A DNA stretch of 64,000 bases from Agarilytica sp045430285 (GTDB taxonomy: Bacteria > Pseudomonadota > Gammaproteobacteria > Pseudomonadales > Cellvibrionaceae), in contig JAILXV010000005.1 of NCBI GenBank assembly GCA_045430285.1, positions 62,001 through 126,000 on the forward strand, read 5' to 3'. Below the pieces are notes generated by a model, which was given only the letters and a program-made list of their open reading frames with translations, did not search any database and was not told where the DNA came from. Shown one piece after another: positions 1 to 7,810 of this stretch. Positions within the stretch are counted from its first letter, which is position 1; every line of letters starts with the position of its first letter. The position numbers were made by a program, and so were the translations under genes.

Positions 1-936
1 TCCCATACCAAAACCTACGGCAGGTGTAGGCTTTCCGCCAAGCTCTTCCACCAGGCCGTCATAACGACCACCGCCACAAATAGTTCCTTGGGCACCGAGC
101 TTTGTGGTCACCCACTCAAAAACGGTTTTGCCGTAATAATCCAAACCACGAACTAAACGAGGGTTTACGGTATACGCTATGCCCTGGCTATCTAAAAGTG
201 ACTTCAATGTATCAAAGTGACTTTTTGAATCCTCATCAAGATAATCGAATAATGCAGGCGCATCGTTCAATAATTCTTGTATATTTGGGTCTTTACTATC
301 CAGTACACGCAACGGGTTTGAATCGATTCTCCGCGCACTGTCTTCATCTAAACGGTCTTTATGGGCAGACAAAAACTCTATCAATGCGGCACGATAATTT
401 TTTCGTGCCTCACTACTCCCGATTGTATTGATTTGCAGCTCGACGGCATCTTCTATGCCCAGCTCCTGCCACAACTTTGAGGTGAGAATTAGCAATTCCA
501 CATCAATATCAGGGCCAGGTAAACCGAAGGTCTCTATTCCAAATTGGTGGAATTGACGTAGGCGTCCTTTTTGCGGACGCTCATGACGAAACATCGGTCC
601 CGTATACCAAAGCTTCTGAACCAAAGAACCACGATCAAACAACAATTTATGTTGTTCGCAGGCTCTTACACAGCACGCAGTTCCTTCTGGGCGCAGCGTT
701 AAACTGTCGCCACCTTTATCAGTAAAGGTATACATTTCTTTTTCGACAATATCTGTCACTTCACCAATACCGCGATGAAACAATTCGGTTTTTTCCATCG
801 TCGGAAAACGAATTTCCTGATAGCCGTAGCTCTGAAATAGTTCTGTGACCGTCGATTCCAGGTATTGCCAAGCAGGCGACTCTGAAGGTAAAACGTCGTT
901 CATGCCTTTAACGGCTTGTATTGTCTTTGATCCCAT
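1..936 (-). CDS. hisS: Histidyl-tRNA synthetase, C-terminal part cut by window edge
   Basis: Class II aminoacyl-tRNA synthetase that charges tRNA-His with histidine in the cytoplasm. The first 312 codons are present and the frame runs off the left edge, so the anticodon-binding domain is missing from view. The start is the ATG giving MGSKTIQAVKGMNDVLP, a typical HisS N-terminus. Motif 2 is seen as FRHERPQKGRLRQFHQFG, and the histidine-binding loop as RGLDYYGKTVFEW near the visible end, followed by GGGRYDGLVEELGG. It is the last gene of a minus-strand run ispG-hisS, 49 bases after ispG, the usual order in gammaproteobacteria. Identity is seen directly from family motifs; nothing is unusual apart from the edge truncation. 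Confidence 0.96.
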   Translation of the reverse strand, partial: MGSKTIQAVKGMNDVLPSESPAWQYLESTVTELFQSYGYQEIRFPTMEKTELFHRGIGEVTDIVEKEMYTFTDKGGDSLTLRPEGTACCVRACEQHKLLFDRGSLVQKLWYTGPMFRHERPQKGRLRQFHQFGIETFGLPGPDIDVELLILTSKLWQELGIEDAVELQINTIGSSEARKNYRAALIEFLSAHKDRLDEDSARRIDSNPLRVLDSKDPNIQELLNDAPALFDYLDEDSKSHFDTLKSLLDSQGIAYTVNPRLVRGLDYYGKTVFEWVTTKLGAQGTICGGGRYDGLVEELGGKPTPAVGFGMG

Positions 937-985
937 GATGCTCTTTATCTACTCGTTATAACGCGCTAGTGGTTAAGGTCCGAGA

Positions 986-2098
986 TTACGCTTTTGCGAT
1001 TAAGTTTTCTGATTCAGCAAGCTTCGCATCGGCTTTCTTACGAATAAGCCGCTCCAAATCATCAATAAGGTTATCTTGTTCTAACTTGTCGTTAGGTTCG
1101 CCGTCTACGTACACCAAATTTTTAGGCGTTCCACCAGCCAAACCGATATCCGCTTCTTTCGCCTCACCTGGTCCATTTACGACACAACCAATAACGGCAA
1201 CATCCATGGGGACAGTGATATCTTCAAGGCGTGTTTCGAGCTCATTCATTGTTTTAATCACATCAAAGTTCTGACGCGAACAACTAGGGCATGCAATAAA
1301 GTTAATCCCCTTGCTACGAAGCTTTAAACTTTTGAGAATATCCCAACCGACTTTAATTTCTTCTACCGGATCTGCCGCTAATGAAATGCGAATAGTATCG
1401 CCAATACCATCCATCAATAACATGCCAAGACCAACCGAAGATTTAACTGTTCCAGAACGTAAACCACCCGCTTCGGTAATACCCAAATGTAGTGGTTGTT
1501 CAATTTGCTTGGCAAGCAATCTGTAGGCTTCAACCGCCATAAAGACATCACTTGCCTTTACACTGACTTTGAAGTTTTGAAAATCTAGCTTATCGAGGAT
1601 ATCAACATGGCGTAACGCCGACTCGACCAACGCTGCAGGCGTCGGCTCGCCATATTTCTTTTGGATATCTTTTTCAAGAGAGCCGGCATTGACCCCGATA
1701 CGAATCGGAATATTCAAATCTCGCGCCTTATCCACCACCGCTAAAATACGCTTTTCTCGACCAATATTTCCTGGGTTAATCCGCAGACAATCGACGCCCA
1801 AGTCAGCGACTTTGAGCGCAATGCGGTAATCAAAATGTATATCGGCCACAAGGGGAATCGAGACTTGTTTACGGATCTCACCAAAGGCATCTGCTGCGTC
1901 CATAGAGGGTACTGAAACACGAACGATATCAGCACCGGCGTCCTGAATACGCTGTATTTGAGCAACCGTCGCGGCAACATCGGTGGTTTCCGTATTTGTC
2001 ATGCTTTGCACGGATATCGGCGCATCACCACCAACAGGAACATCGCCCACCATAATCTGGCGGGATTTACGACGCTTTATGGGTGATTCACAATGCAT
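986..2098 (-). CDS. ispG: 4-hydroxy-3-methylbut-2-enyl diphosphate synthase (MEP pathway)
   Basis: Reduces methylerythritol 2,4-cyclodiphosphate to HMBPP, the penultimate step of the non-mevalonate isoprenoid pathway, using a [4Fe-4S] cluster. The 370-residue product has the normal short bacterial length. The N-terminus carries RRKSRQIMVGDVPVGG and SVQSMTNTETTDV, the TIM barrel has GVNAGSLEKDI, and the C-terminal cluster domain has CPSCSRQNFDV and GCVVNGPGE, which supply the three cluster cysteines and the glutamate ligand. It lies between rodZ (18 bases upstream) and hisS, the standard gammaproteobacterial order. As an Fe-S enzyme it depends on the SUF genes a few kilobases away. Confidence 0.97.
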   Translation of the reverse strand: MHCESPIKRRKSRQIMVGDVPVGGDAPISVQSMTNTETTDVAATVAQIQRIQDAGADIVRVSVPSMDAADAFGEIRKQVSIPLVADIHFDYRIALKVADLGVDCLRINPGNIGREKRILAVVDKARDLNIPIRIGVNAGSLEKDIQKKYGEPTPAALVESALRHVDILDKLDFQNFKVSVKASDVFMAVEAYRLLAKQIEQPLHLGITEAGGLRSGTVKSSVGLGMLLMDGIGDTIRISLAADPVEEIKVGWDILKSLKLRSKGINFIACPSCSRQNFDVIKTMNELETRLEDITVPMDVAVIGCVVNGPGEAKEADIGLAGGTPKNLVYVDGEPNDKLEQDNLIDDLERLIRKKADAKLAESENLIAKA

Positions 2099-2116
2099 GT
2101 TACCTAAGACCTATTT

Positions 2117-3052
2117 TTAGCGGGGGACAGAAAAACGTAAGGTCTTTTTGCCAGGCTTGGCCTGCACTGATACAACATTACCGTTGCGAGTGAGAGTAAC
2201 CGCTCGCGCGTTACCCAGCATGACCTCAAAGGGAGGCTGTCCAAAAACGCGCTGATTATCCCCTTTCCTCTGGAGTTCTGCAATCAGTACACTCCCTGAG
2301 GAATCTTTGACCTCTAGCCAGCAATCGTCGCTAAAGCTGAAAATAAGTAGATCCTCTTCCGACCCGAGATCGACAGCCGACTCGTCAGCTACTCCTGCTC
2401 CTGACTCAGCATCATCAGCTAAGGATGAATGATCTATATTCGAGAGCTCAGGTTCACTCTCTGCATCGTCTTCATCAGTCTCTGCTTCCTGTTCTGAGCC
2501 AAGGTCTGTAGCAGTGCTCTCGACTACATGAGAGCTAACGATGGCATCCTCATATTTATTGCTATAGGGCTGCTGTTGCGCCGCTCGGGGTGCCGCTTCA
2601 CTTTTCGCGACGCCAGTGGCCGATTCTTGCTGCGTGATATGCGCTTGCTCTTCGTCTTCCCCCATGATGAACATGGCCAAGACCCACAAAACTATCACCC
2701 CCACTGACAAATGAAGGATATTCAGCTTCTTAAATATGGGGCTCAAAGGGTTAACCGCCGCCATCACTTGTGTATGACGTGCAGTTGATGCGGGATCGAC
2801 CGCAGACGCGTCACGATACACCTGAATAAACGTTTCGGGGTCTTCTCCTAAAATTTTTGCGTATGAACGCAAATACCCTAACGCAAAGGTCTCCGATCCC
2901 AAACTGTCGAATTGATGAGACTCTATCGCTGCCAGTTTCTTAACTGGAATATTCGTCTGTTCGGTAATCTGCTGCAGACTAATCCCTTTTGCGTCGCGCA
3001 GGTCAGCCCAATTCGGCATCATAGCAATATCGTGTTCAGTGAACTCGCTCAT
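2117..3052 (-). CDS. rodZ: RodZ cytoskeletal protein, HTH and DUF4115 domains
   Basis: Membrane-anchored partner of MreB that helps keep rod shape. The 311-residue protein has the RodZ layout: an N-terminal Cro/CI-type helix-turn-helix (about residues 12-85, with LRDAKGISLQQITEQTNI), one transmembrane helix near residues 113-130 (LHLSVGVIVLWVLAMFIMG), a long acidic low-complexity periplasmic stretch rich in Glu, Asp and Ser, and a C-terminal DUF4115 beta domain (LLIFSFSDDCWLEVKDSSGS). It starts 3 bases after pilF and ends 18 bases before ispG, so these genes are probably co-transcribed. The acidic linker is longer than in enteric RodZ, as is common in marine species. Confidence 0.93.
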   Translation of the reverse strand: MSEFTEHDIAMMPNWADLRDAKGISLQQITEQTNIPVKKLAAIESHQFDSLGSETFALGYLRSYAKILGEDPETFIQVYRDASAVDPASTARHTQVMAAVNPLSPIFKKLNILHLSVGVIVLWVLAMFIMGEDEEQAHITQQESATGVAKSEAAPRAAQQQPYSNKYEDAIVSSHVVESTATDLGSEQEAETDEDDAESEPELSNIDHSSLADDAESGAGVADESAVDLGSEEDLLIFSFSDDCWLEVKDSSGSVLIAELQRKGDNQRVFGQPPFEVMLGNARAVTLTRNGNVVSVQAKPGKKTLRFSVPR

Positions 3053-3055
3053 ACC

Positions 3056-3880
3056 TTATTTGTCCGCCTCTAAAAGTTTCTTATATTCCAAAAACTCTCG
3101 GGAATAAGGGTGGAGGTTTTTTAGGGCCAAGGCATAGCTAGCTTCTTTGTCTTGGTTGTCAAAAATACGTTCTATACGAATCCCCAACCATAAACTTCTC
3201 GCTGACTGACGTGAATTCCGAGCAAACACATCAAGATACTTTTTCGATTCGGCATAGCGCCCTGAATCAAAGTGCTTGTGCGCCAACTCTAATGCCGCAG
3301 GACCAAAGTTCTTATTGATATTTAAAGCATGCTCATACGCGGCGACAGCTCTAGCGGGCTTACCGAGCTTTTCCGCACACAAGCCCAAATTAAACAGGGC
3401 GTTAACACGGCGACCATAAGACAAATCATTGGATGTAATTTCAAACAGTTTGAACGCTTCCTCGTAATCATCTTTGTCCATTAAAAAACGCGCATAGGAA
3501 AATTGGATGTTGGATTTCGAGAAATCAGCACGTGATTTTAGTGCCTTCTGAAAGCGCTTATCGGCCATATCCCACTCACCATTCACCTGGTGAATCAAAG
3601 CCATACCTAAATGTGCCTCGGCAGAAGACTTATCCAGTTCAAGAGCTTTAGTAAATGAGCGCAAGGCATTATCGCGATGCCCCTGATTTAGGTAAGCCAT
3701 CCCTAACTTAATATTCGATTCCAATAGTTTTCGCTTATCCACTTTCGGTTTAGATGCATCCGTAACAGTGACGCATCCAGACAAAGAAACCATCAACAAA
3801 CCAACAAGCGCTAAGAACCCACTTTTCCGAAATAATGTTGTGCATCTAAAAGCGTTACAAATCATAGAAGTCTCTTTCAT
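3056..3880 (-). CDS. pilF: Type IV pilus pilotin-like TPR lipoprotein PilF (PilW family)
   Basis: Outer-membrane TPR lipoprotein that helps the PilQ secretin reach and multimerise in the outer membrane. The 274-residue product begins with a signal peptide ending in a lipobox (LMVSLSGC), followed by KVDKRKLLESNIKLGMAYL and about six TPR units (for example AYLNQGHRDNALRSFTKAL and AEAHLGMALIHQ). An internal start at MICNAFRC is possible and would shorten the leader by five residues. It sits between rlmN and rodZ, as in Pseudomonas. I use the name pilF to avoid confusion with the minor pilin pilW near 48 kb, which belongs to the same pilus machinery. Confidence 0.92.
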   Translation of the reverse strand: MKETSMICNAFRCTTLFRKSGFLALVGLLMVSLSGCVTVTDASKPKVDKRKLLESNIKLGMAYLNQGHRDNALRSFTKALELDKSSAEAHLGMALIHQVNGEWDMADKRFQKALKSRADFSKSNIQFSYARFLMDKDDYEEAFKLFEITSNDLSYGRRVNALFNLGLCAEKLGKPARAVAAYEHALNINKNFGPAALELAHKHFDSGRYAESKKYLDVFARNSRQSARSLWLGIRIERIFDNQDKEASYALALKNLHPYSREFLEYKKLLEADK

Positions 3881-3965
3881 GTAATTCGCTACCTAAAACT
3901 CTGGGAATGACGAATATTATTATTTTAAAGCTACTTTTTAATTCAGCTACTATTTTAAGCCGCCG

Positions 3966-5150
3966 TTACTGAACAATTTTTACAGGGATGATATCGGCTT
4001 CACTTTTTTCAAATGCCGCCATATCAATTTTATAACGTTCACTTCTTTTAGTTCTATCGTTTACCTGACCAGCAAGTTGACCACAAGCCGCGTCGATATC
4101 CTCACCTCGTGTCGTACGCACAGTGGTGGTAAAACCCGCTTCAATCAAAATCGTTTGAAAACGACGTATAGCATTATTGCTAGAGCGCTTATACTGCGAA
4201 AGCGAAAACGGGTTGAAGGGAATTAGATTAATTTTGACCGGAACATCTTTCAATAATTCAGCCAGCTCATGCGCATGCTCAGTCCGATCATTCAAATGGT
4301 CAATCAGCGTGTATTCAATTGTGATTTTACGACGATTATCGGGCAGGCCTTTTATATAGCGAGTGGCAGAGGCTAGCAGCTGATCAATCGGATATTTTTT
4401 GTTGATGGGAACCAACTGGTTCCGTAATTCATCATTCGGCGCATGCAATGAAATAGCTAGACAGGCATCGGTATGATCTCCTAAGCGGTCCAGCTGAGGC
4501 ACGACCCCGGAGGTGCTTAAGGTGACGCGACGTTTTGATAAGCCATAGCAAAAGTCGTTCATCATCAGGTTCATTGAATCAACCACGTTATCGAAGTTCA
4601 GCAGAGGCTCGCCCATGCCCATCATGACAACATTGGTTATCTTTCGAGGCGCCTTCTCACCAAACTGACCAAATGATTTTGCAGCTTGCCACACCTGACC
4701 AATAATCTCTGAAGCGGTTAAATCACGATTAAACCCCTGCTTTCCCGTCGCACAAAAGCTGCAATCCAAGGAGCAGCCCACCTGAGAAGAAACGCATAAA
4801 GTGCCGCGATCATCATCAGGGATATACACCGTCTCGATGGCGTTATCACCACCAACACGGATTAAAAATTTACGAGTACCATCGGTTGAATCCCACATTT
4901 GTATCACTTCGGGGGCTTCAATGACGGCTATTTCCTTCAACTTCTGACGTAGGTTTTTACTCACATTCGTCATTTCGTCAAAGTCGGATACACCATATTG
5001 ATGTATCCACTTTAATATTTGTGTGGCTCGAAAAGGCTTTTCTCCAAACGAAACAAAGAAAGCTTTCAGCTTTTCCTCGCTCATGCCCATTAAATTGACC
5101 TTTGCAGTATCAACGCCTGGGGTTTGGTCTTCTGTTAGAGAGTCTGACAT
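3966..5150 (-). CDS. rlmN: 23S rRNA/tRNA adenine C2-methyltransferase (radical SAM)
   Basis: Radical-SAM enzyme that methylates C2 of A2503 in 23S rRNA and A37 in some tRNAs by a ping-pong mechanism with two catalytic cysteines. The radical-SAM signature CSLDCSFCATGKQGF is present (CxxxCxxC), with later motifs VVMMGMGEPLLN, SLHAPNDELRNQLVPIN and a C-terminal TTRGEDIDAACGQLAG containing the methyl-carrying cysteine. A GTG start at 5165 would add five residues. I prefer the ATG at 5150 (MSDSLTEDQ) because an AGGTGA ribosome-binding site lies 11 bases upstream, though that spacing is long. ndk ends about 30 bases upstream. This gene also needs an Fe-S cluster. Confidence 0.95.
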   Translation of the reverse strand: MSDSLTEDQTPGVDTAKVNLMGMSEEKLKAFFVSFGEKPFRATQILKWIHQYGVSDFDEMTNVSKNLRQKLKEIAVIEAPEVIQMWDSTDGTRKFLIRVGGDNAIETVYIPDDDRGTLCVSSQVGCSLDCSFCATGKQGFNRDLTASEIIGQVWQAAKSFGQFGEKAPRKITNVVMMGMGEPLLNFDNVVDSMNLMMNDFCYGLSKRRVTLSTSGVVPQLDRLGDHTDACLAISLHAPNDELRNQLVPINKKYPIDQLLASATRYIKGLPDNRRKITIEYTLIDHLNDRTEHAHELAELLKDVPVKINLIPFNPFSLSQYKRSSNNAIRRFQTILIEAGFTTTVRTTRGEDIDAACGQLAGQVNDRTKRSERYKIDMAAFEKSEADIIPVKIVQ

Positions 5151-5181
5151 TTTCGAGCCTATCACCTTCTACAATGCTAAC

Positions 5182-5607
5182 TTAGCGTGCACACACTTCT
5201 GAAGCGTCGAAAAAGTAATCGATTTCACGTGCAGCTGACTCAGCAGAATCGGAACCGTGTACAGCGTTACGACCAACAGATTCAGCAAAATCTTTACGGA
5301 TTGTGCCTTCTGCAGCGTCTGCAGGGTTAGTTGCACCCATCAAATCACGGTTTAAGGCAACAGCATTTTCGCCTTCAAGCACCTGCACCATAACCGGTCC
5401 AGAAGTCATGAATTCTACGAGCTCACCAAAGAATGGACGCTCTTTATGCTCGGCATAAAAACCACCTGCTTTGTCATCGTCCAACTGCATCAATTTTGCA
5501 GCAGCGATTTTAAGGCCAGCTTTTTCAAAGCGGCTGTATATTTTACCAATAACGTTATCAGCTACGGCGTCAGGTTTTACGATAGATAGAGTACGTTCAA
5601 CGGCCAT
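5182..5607 (-). CDS. ndk: Nucleoside diphosphate kinase
   Basis: Transfers the gamma phosphate between nucleoside triphosphates and diphosphates through a phospho-histidine. The 141-residue product has the normal length. It begins MAVERTLSIVKPDAV and contains the active-site segment GRNAVHGSDS with catalytic His117, preceded by GATNPADAAEGTIRKDF. It is the first gene of the minus-strand run ndk-rlmN-pilF-rodZ-ispG-hisS. A good sigma-70-type promoter lies about 80 bases upstream. A clear AGGAG-like site (TTAGGAGACT) precedes the ATG. Confidence 0.97.
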   Translation of the reverse strand: MAVERTLSIVKPDAVADNVIGKIYSRFEKAGLKIAAAKLMQLDDDKAGGFYAEHKERPFFGELVEFMTSGPVMVQVLEGENAVALNRDLMGATNPADAAEGTIRKDFAESVGRNAVHGSDSAESAAREIDYFFDASEVCAR

Positions 5608-5948
5608 TTTTTAGAGTCTCCTAATGGGCAATATGATTGTGAAAGGGTTTCGGGGTTTAGGCCCGCTCCGGCAAATCCGGCAATTATCCTAGATTCCGTG
5701 TTTAGGCGCAAAAAAGAGTTGTAAGCAATTGATATTACACACAATATTCTCTTCCGCCCATATTCTTAAGCGCGAGCCAATGAGAATTTCATTTGGGATA
5801 TCAAGAACTTACGCAAGCAGCTGCCCGAACCATTCGAGCAGATAGCCTTGCGGCGAGGCGAGCAATTATAGAGACTTTAGCGTGACAGATACACTAGAAT
5901 CAGTGATAGAAGCAACGAAGACACAGAAAAGTGTCGAAAAGGCCTGTA
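5608..5948. other. Intergenic region between divergent ndk and flavodoxin-like gene
   Basis: About 340 bases between two divergently read genes. It holds the ndk promoter on the minus strand. It also holds a stop-to-stop reading frame without a normal start (5770-5871, plus strand, 33 codons) whose peptide begins ARANENFIWDIKNLRK and looks protein-like but is not recognised. The DNA there is also open in a second frame ending at the TGA at 5881-5884, so it may be the remains of a gene. A short inverted repeat (GCTCGAA/TTCGGGC on the minus strand) lies near 5830. No RNA gene is recognised. Confidence 0.35.
5683..5711 (-). promoter_or_regulatory. Candidate sigma-70 promoter for ndk
   Basis: On the minus strand TTGCGC (5706-5711) is followed after 17 bases by GATAAT (5683-5688). 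That is a 5/6 match to the -10 consensus with ideal spacing, and a moderate -35. It would give an ndk leader of roughly 70 bases. Called from sequence match only. Confidence 0.5.
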
Positions 5949-6404
5949 ATGCAACAATTACTGATCATCGCCCACACTCCGTCAGCCAATACACGCACCC
6001 TTATAGCGAGCAGCCAACAAACCGTTCAGTCAATTCCAGGCCTTTCGGTGTCCATCCTTAGCCCCTTTGACGTGAATGCCACAACCATCGAGCAAGCGGA
6101 CGGCGTTATACTATTCACCACAGAAAACTTCGGCTATATGAGTGGCGCACAGAAAGATATGTTTGATCGCACCTATTACAGCATTATTGACACCAAACGC
6201 GGCCTCCCCTACGCCCTCGTTATTCGTGCCGGTAATGACGGTACTGGCGCCAAACGGTCTACGGAAAGTATTTTACAGGGGCTTGGCTGGTCTCGAGTCA
6301 CAGAGACGCTTATTTTGAAAGGGAAATTCCAGACGGAATTTCACGAGCGTCTCAATGAACTCGTTGAAGGGTTTGCCATCGCTTTGGCCGAAGGAATGAT
6401 TTAA
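5949..6404 (+). CDS. Flavodoxin-fold NAD(P)H-dependent FMN reductase-like protein
   Basis: A 151-residue flavodoxin-fold protein, probably an FMN-binding oxidoreductase. The N-terminus MQQLLIIAHTPSANTRTLIAS has the beta1 strand and the Ser/Thr-rich phosphate-binding loop. ENFGYMSGAQKDMFDR matches the second FMN-contact segment of this family. Start choice: a GTG six codons upstream (5931) is in frame, but AAGG sits 6 bases before the ATG at 5949, which I prefer. The gene converges with sufE and overlaps its end by 4 bases, on the opposite strand to the whole iron-sulfur cluster. A role in electron supply to Fe-S assembly is possible from position only; substrate unknown. Confidence 0.75.
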   Translation: MQQLLIIAHTPSANTRTLIASSQQTVQSIPGLSVSILSPFDVNATTIEQADGVILFTTENFGYMSGAQKDMFDRTYYSIIDTKRGLPYALVIRAGNDGTGAKRSTESILQGLGWSRVTETLILKGKFQTEFHERLNELVEGFAIALAEGMI

Positions 6405-6835
6405 GCTGCTTCAGAAGCAATGTTCTGAATTTTATTCACCATCGCCTTCAAGCCGTTCCCTCGCGTAGGGCTTAAATGCTTTAACAAACCGAGCGCTTCA
6501 AAGTAGGCTTCCACGTCAAACGCTAGAATATCTGAGGCCGTTTTCCCGTTGTAGGCTGCTAGCACAACACCAAGTAATCCCTTCACAATAAACGCGTCAC
6601 TATCTACATCGAGCCAAATGGCTCCGCCATCTTGATAGGCATCTATCCATACTTGGCTTTGACAGCCACGCACCAAGTGCTCTTCATCTTTTTTAGCGTC
6701 AGACATTTGGGGCAGCTCTTTCCCCAAGTCGATAATATATTTATACCGCTCCTCCCAAGAATCGAAAAAACCGAGAGTATCGATAATATCGTCGGAAGTT
6801 ATGCTGCTACCGAAAGGGTTGTTCGAATGAGGCAT
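6401..6835 (-). CDS. sufE: SufE, cysteine desulfurase activator and sulfur acceptor
   Basis: Accepts the persulfide sulfur from SufS and passes it to the SufBCD scaffold. The 144-residue product shows the SufE fold signatures: DIIDTLGFFDSWEERYKYII at the N-terminus, LVRGCQSQVWI with the acceptor cysteine Cys58, and SPTRGNGLKAMVNKIQ at the C-terminus. It is the last gene of the minus-strand suf cluster, 43 bases after sufT. SufE in the same locus as SufS supports the assignment of the upstream desulfurase as SufS rather than a Csd protein. Its 3' end overlaps the convergent flavodoxin-like gene by 4 bases. Confidence 0.93.
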   Translation of the reverse strand: MPHSNNPFGSSITSDDIIDTLGFFDSWEERYKYIIDLGKELPQMSDAKKDEEHLVRGCQSQVWIDAYQDGGAIWLDVDSDAFIVKGLLGVVLAAYNGKTASDILAFDVEAYFEALGLLKHLSPTRGNGLKAMVNKIQNIASEAA

Positions 6836-6878
6836 GAAAAATTCTTAATGGGTAAAATAAAAAACGAGTTTACACATT

Positions 6879-7415
6879 TTAATAAAACATTCCAGTTTCT
6901 AGCTGAGCTTCTTCTGACATCATATCTCGATGCCAAGGAGGATCGAAAACCAAATCAACTTTTACGTTTTTAACATTGGGGACCAGTTTCACACGATATT
7001 CCACATCACCAACAAGAACTGGGCCCATGCCACACCCTGGCGCGGTCAATGTCATTTGAATATTGACTGTGTTTTGAGACTGATCAATCTCAACATCATA
7101 TATCAAACCCAAGCTACGTAAATTTACGGGGATTTCTGGGTCATAAATAGTTTCGAGCGCTTCCAACACTTGTGCTTCGTGAATAAGCTGATCGCCACAA
7201 TCGGCAAAAGATAATTCATACTTTTCCAATCCGAGCGCATCCGCGTCAGTACCATCGACCCGTAACATATTCCCTTGGTAGACAACGGTATAATTACCAC
7301 CCAGTGATTGGGTAATCGTAACGAAACTATGAGCAGGAATTGTAATCGGGTCCCCTACTGGCACAAGCCTAGCGGGACATTCCCGCACCGTTGCCACCAT
7401 ACGTTGTTCTGACAT
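6879..7415 (-). CDS. sufT: SufT, Fe-S maturation protein with DUF59 (MIP18-like) domain
   Basis: Auxiliary factor for iron-sulfur protein maturation. The 178-residue product has the SufT-specific N-terminal extension (RLVPVGDPITIPAHSFVTI and GGNYTVVYQGNMLRVDGTD) and a C-terminal DUF59/PaaD-like domain with ALETIYDPEIPVNLRSLGLI, the DPEIPVN motif and MTLTAPGCGMGPVL. SufT is known to support Fe-S enzyme maturation under high demand in other bacteria. It lies 11 bases after the A-type carrier gene and 43 bases before sufE. Confidence 0.92.
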   Translation of the reverse strand: MSEQRMVATVRECPARLVPVGDPITIPAHSFVTITQSLGGNYTVVYQGNMLRVDGTDADALGLEKYELSFADCGDQLIHEAQVLEALETIYDPEIPVNLRSLGLIYDVEIDQSQNTVNIQMTLTAPGCGMGPVLVGDVEYRVKLVPNVKNVKVDLVFDPPWHRDMMSEEAQLETGMFY

Positions 7416-7426
7416 ATGCGCTCTAC

Positions 7427-7780
7427 TTATTCGACACTAAACGACTCACCACACCCACAAATGTCTTTTACATTGGGGTTGTTGAGTACAAGATTCTTAT
7501 TTAAGCCTTCCTGGACATAGTCAATCACCATGCCATTCAATGCGGCCAAATGTTTTGGGTCCACGTATATCATAATGCCATTATCTAAATGAATGGATTG
7601 ATCACCATCAACTGCGGCATCAACTTCATCAATGACATATTTAAAACCGGTACAGCCGCTCTCTTTTAAACTGATACGTAAACCCGCCGCCGTGTTTTTG
7701 GCAAGGGTACGCGCAAAGTGCTCTGCGGCCGCAGAGGTCACAGAAATAGCTTGTTCTGCACTATAAGTTTCTACCGTCAT
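7427..7780 (-). CDS. sufA: A-type Fe-S carrier (SufA/IscA family)
   Basis: Fe-S carrier that takes clusters from the SufBCD scaffold to target proteins. The 117-residue HesB/IscA-fold protein has the three conserved cysteines: Cys43 in KESGCTGFKYV, and Cys108 and Cys110 in DICGCGESFSVE at the C-terminus. It lies 30 bases after sufS and 11 bases before sufT. The family cannot be split confidently into SufA, IscA or ErpA by eye. I use sufA because of the suf context; it could equally be a descendant of iscA kept from the ancestral isc operon at this position. Confidence 0.85.
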   Translation of the reverse strand: MTVETYSAEQAISVTSAAAEHFARTLAKNTAAGLRISLKESGCTGFKYVIDEVDAAVDGDQSIHLDNGIMIYVDPKHLAALNGMVIDYVQEGLNKNLVLNNPNVKDICGCGESFSVE

Positions 7781-7810
7781 AACTTACACCCACCTACTCT
7801 TACATCAGTA

